Below, piece by piece: positions 49,662-54,532 of a stretch of DNA of 54,532 nucleotides; the first letter of the stretch is position 1, and every line of letters begins with the position of its first letter. The stretch spans positions 1-54,532 of the forward strand of contig JAKSMS010000007.1 in assembly GCA_024400415.1 (NCBI GenBank), read 5' to 3'. This DNA is from Bacteroidales bacterium. GTDB taxonomy: Bacteria > Bacteroidota > Bacteroidia > Bacteroidales > P3. The notes below the pieces were generated by a model. The model had not been told where the DNA came from. It searched no databases and saw nothing but the letters and a program-made list of their open reading frames with translations. Both the position numbers and the translations under genes were made by a program.

Positions 49662-50542
49662 AACAGGCTCTCTTTATCTTTATTGAGTTGGGCGATGAGT
49701 GCTTCGCGCGACGCGAAACGGACAATATCGCGGAGACGTCTAAGAAACAGGACCTCCACCTGCTGGCCATAGAGGTCGCCATTGAAATCGAGGAGATGTA
49801 CCTCTAGCACCGGACGTTCTAATCCGAACGTAGGCTGCGAACCCAGGTTGGCCATGCCCTTCCACTGCCCGCCATTGCATCTAAGCGTTACGGCATACAC
49901 GCCCTCTTTGGGCACGAGCTTGCGGCATTGCGAGAGGTCGACATTAGCCGTTGGGAATCCTATGAGGCGACCCACCTTACGGCCTTCCACCACACGCCCA
50001 AAGAGCGAATAGGGCCTTCCGAAGAGGCTTTCCGCCTCAACCATATCGCCTTCATTAAGAGCAGCGCGAATACGGGTGGAACTGATAGGTTGGAGCCCCT
50101 GCAATATCGCCTGATCGTGGATGAGGTCCAATCCGAGTCTTTCGGCCAGCTGTGGGAGCTGGTCGAAGTCGTCGCGGCTGCGGTTGCCGAAGCGGGTGTC
50201 GTAGCCCAGAAGCAGGGCTTGCATTCCATAATGGGGCACGAGCACTTTTTCCACAAATTCGCAGGCCGAGAGATCAGATACTTTTGGGGTAAAGTCCATC
50301 ACCACAACCTCTTCAACACCCATCTCTCGAAGGAGCCCGACACGTTCCTGTTCTTCGTCGAGCCACATCTCAGCCGACCTCCTGCCCAGCACAAATCCCG
50401 GATGACTGGAGAAGGTGATCACGACGGGGCGCAACGACCTCTCGCGGGCTTCGTCCACAAGTCGATGAATCAAGGCCTGGTGTCCGAGATGGAGTCCGTC
50501 AAAGACTCCCACTGCTATTATGGAGGGTTGTTTTCTTAGCAT
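49658..50542 (-). CDS. ribF: Bifunctional riboflavin kinase/FAD synthetase RibF
   Basis: A 294-residue protein. The N-terminal FMN adenylyltransferase domain has GVFDGLHLGHQALI (the nucleotidyltransferase HxGH) and STRIRAALNEGD. The C-terminal flavokinase domain contains RPYSLFGRVVEGRKVGRLIGFPTANV, EGVYAV and LEVHLLDFNGDLYGQ. It makes FMN and FAD from riboflavin in the cytoplasm. No FMN riboswitch precedes it: it starts only 5 bp after the sialyltransferase-like gene and so appears to ride on the surface-glycan operon. Confidence 0.95.
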   Translation of the reverse strand: MLRKQPSIIAVGVFDGLHLGHQALIHRLVDEARERSLRPVVITFSSHPGFVLGRRSAEMWLDEEQERVGLLREMGVEEVVVMDFTPKVSDLSACEFVEKVLVPHYGMQALLLGYDTRFGNRSRDDFDQLPQLAERLGLDLIHDQAILQGLQPISSTRIRAALNEGDMVEAESLFGRPYSLFGRVVEGRKVGRLIGFPTANVDLSQCRKLVPKEGVYAVTLRCNGGQWKGMANLGSQPTFGLERPVLEVHLLDFNGDLYGQQVEVLFLRRLRDIVRFASREALIAQLNKDKESLL

Positions 50543-50547
50543 AAGTT

Positions 50548-51564
50548 TTACACTATGGGCGAATTACTAGCTTCTATAATCCAATTCTGATTATAGGCAG
50601 GAGTTCCTTCCAAAAGGTTCATATAGCTAAAACATTTGGCCCCCATCTGGCTTGCATAGATCGATACTGACGAACTGAGCGAATAAAAGTCAGACGGATG
50701 TGCATTGATCATGTTTTCCAGAACGGCACTTGCTGGCAGCTGTTCTATTTCATTGCCAAAGTGGCGATGAAGCATATCGAGGTAGACCTGTCTGTGAGCT
50801 GTATTTTGAGGAGCATCAAATCTGGGGTGCATCTTATAAGCCACTTTCTGATAGTGGAACTGCTCCATGAAGGCGGCAACCTTGGCATATATATCGTCCA
50901 CTTGCTCATTGCTAAGCACATTATATAGCGGGTCCACCGAAATAATGGCATCTGGGTAACTATCAGACTCAGTCTTTTCAAATGGAATGCCCACCACCCT
51001 CAAGCAATCTTGGTGCATCGGGAATCCACTTTGCTGAGTGGCTATGCACCCTAGAAACTTTTTGTGGTCGGAACTGATGAAATGATTCTTTACGTCGAAC
51101 AAGCGCCGCCATATCGGACAGAGCAGTAGTTTGTAAATCCAATAACGATAGCCAGTAAAAGTCTGCGGGTTACAACGCAGATAGGAGGGAAAGCCGTCCT
51201 CTATCACATAGAAGCCCCTGCAATTGGATTTGGTTACCATAAGGCTAGTGATGTCGTTAGAACACACCTGGGTGTAGAAGATGAAGTCTTCTCCTCCAAG
51301 ATATGGATCCACCAGTTCGTCAAATTCGCGTATGTTGCGATTGGTCTGCATAATATGTCTGCCTGCGAAGACTCGCCCCGTCTTTTGGTCCACATTGTAT
51401 GATGTGCCAATCTGATGTGGGAATCGAGAGTAATACTGCTCCGGAATATGATAGTTACGCAAGAGAATGAAGATGCAGTCATCTGCAGCAATGTTGTCTA
51501 AGTCGGCGATGCGCTTAGATATATAAAAAGTCAGATGGCTTGATACGGAAAAGACATGTTTCAT
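50548..51564 (-). CDS. Polysialyltransferase-like glycosyltransferase
   Basis: A 338-residue protein without signal peptide. It carries the sialyltransferase-type motifs of the GT38/GT52 bacterial families: an acidic-acidic-glycine motif in YVIEDGFPSY (122-124), KMHPR with the HP pair (246-247) and a SSSVSIYAS serine motif (297-303). Inference: it transfers a CMP-activated acidic sugar onto a surface glycan. It overlaps the IMPase-like gene by 4 bp and lies in the same run as a NeuA-like cytidylyltransferase, which supports a nonulosonic-acid donor. Overall similarity is low, so the exact donor is open; capsule polymerisation or end-capping are both possible. It appears more A/T-rich than ribF by eye. 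Confidence 0.65.
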   Translation of the reverse strand: MKHVFSVSSHLTFYISKRIADLDNIAADDCIFILLRNYHIPEQYYSRFPHQIGTSYNVDQKTGRVFAGRHIMQTNRNIREFDELVDPYLGGEDFIFYTQVCSNDITSLMVTKSNCRGFYVIEDGFPSYLRCNPQTFTGYRYWIYKLLLCPIWRRLFDVKNHFISSDHKKFLGCIATQQSGFPMHQDCLRVVGIPFEKTESDSYPDAIISVDPLYNVLSNEQVDDIYAKVAAFMEQFHYQKVAYKMHPRFDAPQNTAHRQVYLDMLHRHFGNEIEQLPASAVLENMINAHPSDFYSLSSSVSIYASQMGAKCFSYMNLLEGTPAYNQNWIIEASNSPIV

Positions 51565-52268
51565 TTTACCAAGAATTTATATTTGATGCCAGGCAATAGA
51601 AATTCGCCTTTATAAGGCTTACCATCAATAAAGACTTCTCTACCATGTTCCAGCGCAAGGTTCATTCCTGGTAGAATGTCCCAAGAATAGCAGCCTTTTA
51701 GGTGCTGAAATTGGGCGTAACTTCCATGGATGACATTGTACATGTTATACATACAACACCCCATAATTCTAAATTCGAATCCGCCACCCAACTGAGCAAA
51801 GTCTTCGGGTGTCATATAGGAGGAAAGTCCACAGATTCTTGATCTTGGAATACGATGCAGTTCATCGCCTGTGCAGAGGCAGATATCTAGTTCTGGTAGA
51901 GCAATCATTGATTGGTAGTGCGTTCCTTTGCGATACACACTTACACCCACACCCCACTCTTTGAGTCCTGAAACAAAATTTTCTGTCCCGTCTATGGGGT
52001 CCACAGTGATTACATATTCCTCCTTGTTCAGCCTAGAGATGTCGTGATAAGACTCTTCAGAAATGAGCAGACAATTATTAACGTTGTTTTTTATCCAGTC
52101 GCCGACCAACTTTTCGCAAAGTAGGTCACCTTCCGATACGAATGAATTGTCGGACTTCAAAGTACCAGTGCTTCTCAGCGAGAGGATCTCGTTCAGGTGT
52201 TCCATAATCAGGGTGTATAGGCTGCGACAAATATCCATTGTATTAGTCATAAAGTGATGGTGTGACAA
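51561..52268 (-). CDS. Inositol-monophosphatase-family phosphatase
   Basis: A protein of up to 235 residues. Metal-binding motifs are ISEES (Glu near 71), VDPIDGTENF (90-97 by the longest start) and WDILPGMNLALEHG near residue 196. These are the three sites of Li-sensitive IMPase/FBPase-like phosphatases. The start is uncertain: ATG 52268 overlaps the previous gene by 26 bp, and Met7 at 52250 (overlap 8 bp) is a better candidate. In this cluster it may dephosphorylate a sugar-phosphate intermediate, analogous to the phosphatase step in sialic or Kdo-type sugar synthesis; that is inference. Related CysQ-type PAP phosphatases are an alternative. Confidence 0.82.
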   Translation of the reverse strand: MSHHHFMTNTMDICRSLYTLIMEHLNEILSLRSTGTLKSDNSFVSEGDLLCEKLVGDWIKNNVNNCLLISEESYHDISRLNKEEYVITVDPIDGTENFVSGLKEWGVGVSVYRKGTHYQSMIALPELDICLCTGDELHRIPRSRICGLSSYMTPEDFAQLGGGFEFRIMGCCMYNMYNVIHGSYAQFQHLKGCYSWDILPGMNLALEHGREVFIDGKPYKGEFLLPGIKYKFLVK

Positions 52269-53817
52269 ATCTGATGTCCATGTTCTGGCGCAAAGACTTC
52301 ATCTTGGCTGTCATGGCATCGTTTAGTATTTTATAGTGCTCTACGTCTTGAACAAATTTCAGGCTCTCTAGATAATAGTTGTCTTGGTTAGCCCTATAAC
52401 CATCCATGCCGGCCACAAAGATGGTGCTGACCTCCAACCTCTTCAGTAGGTTGATCAGCATCACCGAGGTGTTATCTCTAATGGCATCCTCCTCATTGAG
52501 TAGAGAACTGTAATTCACCACATAGAGGTTCGGCTCGTCAATAGAAATATTAGAGGTGCAAATCAAGTTCACCTTCCGCTTGTCAGTATTAAAAGTAGTG
52601 TTATAGCGTTTCAGGTTGCTCAAGAACACGAAGTCGGTCTCTAAAAAGTTAGGCACGAAGGTTGCCGAGATCACCAGGCACTCCTCCCTCTTCACCACAT
52701 CGAGGAGCTTCTCCACGTTGTCGTTCAGAGAAGGTCCCGGAGCTATCAGCATCACCTTGCGCCCCTTCACCTGATCCTTCAGCTGGGCAATGGCCTGAGT
52801 GTCGTCAATCTCGTTCGACTGGTATTCCAAATACTTTTCCTCGGCAATCTTCTTGTCAAAGAGCGAGCGCTTCTCGGGCTCTATCATCCTCAGTATGGCA
52901 CCTATGCTCTGTATGGTCAGAGTCTGCTTGCCGCTGAGGTAGGAGGCATAGTTCGGGTGGCAACCATTGATGGCTGCCAAATAGTAGGGCACAGAGTATC
53001 CCCAATCGTGTTCCGCCTTGATATTGAGTATATATTCATCTATCACCTCAAGCAGTGGTTCAATATTATACCTCCTAGATATGTGGTCGTTGATATAGTT
53101 GGCTATCAGCTCTGTGTTGAGGTTTCCAGCCCCTCTGCCCATGCCATATACAGAGGCATCGAGCGAAATCACGCGACTCGTCACTACCCCTACCAGGGCC
53201 TGGCAGTTCGAATACGAAAGCTGCAGATTGTTGTGGCTGTGGAAACCGATGTGGATGTTCTTATCAAGGTTGTGGTCTATCAGGTAGAAGAACCTCATCA
53301 CGTCCTGCTTGTGCATCAGTCCCAGCGTATCCACCAGGTAGAACGAATAGGGCTGCAGTCCGTTTACCTGATGGATGAGAGCCATCAGCTGCTCGTCAGA
53401 ATAGCTGGTGGTGCCCACCGGCTGCACAAACACCTTGTAGCCTTTATCCTTGATCTGGCGGCAGTATTCTATGGCCTCATCCACCTCATTGTAGTGGAAG
53501 GTAACCCTGATGCCGTCTATCGACTTGCCGTCATAGGGTTTCAACTGACTGATGTCATATTCTCCATAGCAGGCCATAGCCACATACATCGAGCAGCCAT
53601 GGTCTTGGGGCAGGTGCTCAGCAATCTGGTCCACCGTCGAGTAGAGCGAGAGGTCTGGGTCGTCGTTTCCGTCTTCCAAAAATCCGCACTCAATGATGTC
53701 GATATTCGAGCGGGTCAGTTGGGCGATGATCTTCTTGATGCCCAACCTGCCGAACTCGAAGTCGTTGATATACCCGCCATCGCGCAGCGTACAGTCCAAA
53801 ATCTGAATTCTATTCAC
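52243..53817 (-). CDS. DRE-TIM aldolase fused to a Maf/DUF115-like domain
   Basis: A 524-residue fusion. Residues 1 to about 300 are an HMGL-like DRE-TIM aldolase: DCTLRDGGYINDF (Arg12-Asp13), IIECGFLE, GFHSHNN metal His pair (193,195) and YGMGRGAGN. It is closest in pattern to 4-hydroxy-2-oxovalerate aldolase MhpE. The C-terminal 350-524 opens with VMLIAPGPSLND and continues with Rossmann-like strands (ECLVISATFVPNFLETDFVFLSNL would be the core), resembling the DUF115/MAF_flag10 fold. That fold is found in Maf enzymes linked to transfer of pseudaminic or legionaminic acid. Inference: the aldolase joins pyruvate to a sugar aldehyde. It lies 14 bp after the NeuA-like gene. Confidence 0.7.
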   Translation of the reverse strand: MNRIQILDCTLRDGGYINDFEFGRLGIKKIIAQLTRSNIDIIECGFLEDGNDDPDLSLYSTVDQIAEHLPQDHGCSMYVAMACYGEYDISQLKPYDGKSIDGIRVTFHYNEVDEAIEYCRQIKDKGYKVFVQPVGTTSYSDEQLMALIHQVNGLQPYSFYLVDTLGLMHKQDVMRFFYLIDHNLDKNIHIGFHSHNNLQLSYSNCQALVGVVTSRVISLDASVYGMGRGAGNLNTELIANYINDHISRRYNIEPLLEVIDEYILNIKAEHDWGYSVPYYLAAINGCHPNYASYLSGKQTLTIQSIGAILRMIEPEKRSLFDKKIAEEKYLEYQSNEIDDTQAIAQLKDQVKGRKVMLIAPGPSLNDNVEKLLDVVKREECLVISATFVPNFLETDFVFLSNLKRYNTTFNTDKRKVNLICTSNISIDEPNLYVVNYSSLLNEEDAIRDNTSVMLINLLKRLEVSTIFVAGMDGYRANQDNYYLESLKFVQDVEHYKILNDAMTAKMKSLRQNMDIRFVTPSLYD

Positions 53818-53831
53818 CCTTCAGCAGTCTT

Positions 53832-54485
53832 TTATTTTGCAAAATATTTCACATAAAGGGCTTCGGCCACGTCGAAGTCCTCTGGATTGTTGATGTCGGT
53901 AGCCTCTATTTTCGACACCTCAACTAGAAATGGCTTGTTGCCAATACGGCGGCGGTCCTTCTTGATGGTGTCTCTATTGTATATATACATGCCGCAGGTC
54001 TCCACAAACATCGGCTCCAGATCCTGGGTACGCGGGATAGCATCTGGACTATAGTTGAAGGGCTTGCCCTCCTTCCACAGGAACTCCTGCATCTTCTGCA
54101 CGGCCAGCGCTGAGTCGTAGCCCTTCTCAGCCACAGCCCTGATTCCAGTCTCAAAGCTTCCTGTCGAGATAAATGGAGCCGTGGCATGGGTGAGCACATA
54201 CACGTCGGCCTCCACCCTTTCGGCAAAGGTGGTCAGCACCTCGTTGAACGGGGTGGTCGAGAGGTCCAGATACGGATCTCGCTTCAAGAACTTCACCCCT
54301 TCTGGGATATATCGGCAGATTTCCTCACTGCTGCAATATACATAGATTTCGTCCAGTCCCTCCACATTCTTCAAAGTCTGCAGTATACAGCTTATCAATG
54401 GAGTCCCATCAGGAAAGGCTTTCGTGTTCTTGCCAGGGAGTCGCTCGTTGTTGAGCTTTATAGGAACAAATGCAACTACTTTCAT
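53832..54485 (-). CDS. Acylneuraminate cytidylyltransferase-family (NeuA-like) CMP-sugar synthetase
   Basis: A 217-residue nucleotidyltransferase. The CTP-binding N-terminus VVAFVPIKLNNERLPGKNTKAF (PGKN at 17-20), then EIYVYCSSEE, YVLTHATAPFIS and SALAVQKMQEFLW follow the CMP-NeuAc synthetase family. A Glu-Thr-Cys-Gly-Met-Tyr segment and final DINNPEDFDVAEAL also match. It should activate an acidic sugar as the CMP derivative. The exact sugar (sialic, legionaminic, pseudaminic or Kdo-like) cannot be told. It heads the visible part of the run; its promoter and any synthase gene upstream lie outside the window. Confidence 0.85.
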   Translation of the reverse strand: MKVVAFVPIKLNNERLPGKNTKAFPDGTPLISCILQTLKNVEGLDEIYVYCSSEEICRYIPEGVKFLKRDPYLDLSTTPFNEVLTTFAERVEADVYVLTHATAPFISTGSFETGIRAVAEKGYDSALAVQKMQEFLWKEGKPFNYSPDAIPRTQDLEPMFVETCGMYIYNRDTIKKDRRRIGNKPFLVEVSKIEATDINNPEDFDVAEALYVKYFAK

Positions 54486-54532
54486 ATTTCGATTATCGAT
54501 TATTAGCTTTTGATTTTTAAGTTTTCCATATC

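Noticed and set aside
50543-50547. FMN riboswitch before ribF
   Set aside because: Only five bases separate ribF from the preceding gene; there is no room for an aptamer.

Overview
The window looks like a chromosomal segment of a Bacteroidota, order Bacteroidales, probably a Prevotellaceae-like gut or oral anaerobe. Reasons: a short 286-residue primary sigma factor of the Bacteroidota type; many promoters of the form TTTG, 19-20 bp, TAnnTTTG that this sigma recognises; almost no Shine-Dalgarno sites; a type IX secretion (T9SS) C-terminal sorting domain; several Bacteroidales-type lipoproteins; a pyrophosphate-type phosphofructokinase; and rubrerythrin. Genus and species cannot be fixed from the sequence alone.

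Layout. 1-2.8 kb (minus): end-truncated glycosyltransferase, tyrosine recombinase XerD and monofunctional transglycosylase MtgA. 2.9-5.4 kb (plus): GAPDH, an orphan BtuF-like binding lipoprotein and a small lipoprotein. 5.4-11.7 kb (minus): AEC carrier, Sel1-repeat protein, a shortened GH2 beta-mannosidase-like enzyme, RsmG and the primary sigma factor. 11.9-14.2 kb (plus): Ffh and FolD. 14.2-20.3 kb (minus): PspC protein, GlmM, YitT, PepD, an IPExxxVDY-like protein and a PflX-type radical SAM protein. 20.5-23.0 kb (plus): PgpH-like HD phosphodiesterase and MntP. 23.1-26.2 kb (minus): outer-membrane barrel and dipeptidyl peptidase IV. 26.4 kb: tRNA-Ser(CGA), followed by a gene-poor repeat region. 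27.2-28.2 kb (minus): rubrerythrin and a lipoprotein. 28.6-36.7 kb (plus): glutaredoxin-like and Nudix proteins, crotonase plus 3-hydroxybutyryl-CoA dehydrogenase, a small T9SS protein with a large beta-helix protein, a YwqK/MORN lipoprotein and a CCA-adding-type nucleotidyltransferase. 36.8-39.8 kb (minus): PPi-phosphofructokinase and a DUF4139 protein. 39.8-40.9 kb: gene-poor, with a striking 11-bp-unit inverted repeat and a short transcription unit. 40.9-44.9 kb (plus): operon rdgB, DUF151 nuclease, purine nucleoside phosphorylase, HAD phosphatase and CoA-transferase. 45.0 kb: decayed IS3-family transposase. 45.3-54.5 kb (minus): a lipoprotein, then a tightly packed run (in transcription order) of NeuA-like cytidylyltransferase, aldolase-DUF115 fusion, IMPase-like phosphatase, polysialyltransferase-like protein, RibF, LRR protein, omega-amidase and MutS2.

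Working together. The crotonase/dehydrogenase pair and the distant CoA-transferase could form part of a C4 acyl-CoA (butyrate- or 4-hydroxybutyrate-type) route. The dehydrogenase carries Rossmann-fold changes that point to NADP. GAPDH and the PPi-phosphofructokinase belong to glycolysis.

The best candidate for something undescribed is the four-gene set at 50.5-54.5 kb. A CMP-sugar synthetase and a sialyltransferase-like enzyme flank a DRE-TIM pyruvate-type aldolase fused to a Maf/DUF115-like domain, plus a sugar-phosphatase-like protein. No NeuB-type synthase lies in the window. I infer a surface-glycan pathway for an acidic ulosonic or nonulosonic sugar in which the aldolase may do the C-C bond formation. 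Other unusual items are the 11-bp palindromic array at 39.9 kb, a mosaic intergenic repeat family with a 22-bp core at 10.0, 26.8 and 31.1 kb, and a beta-mannosidase that lacks its middle domain.
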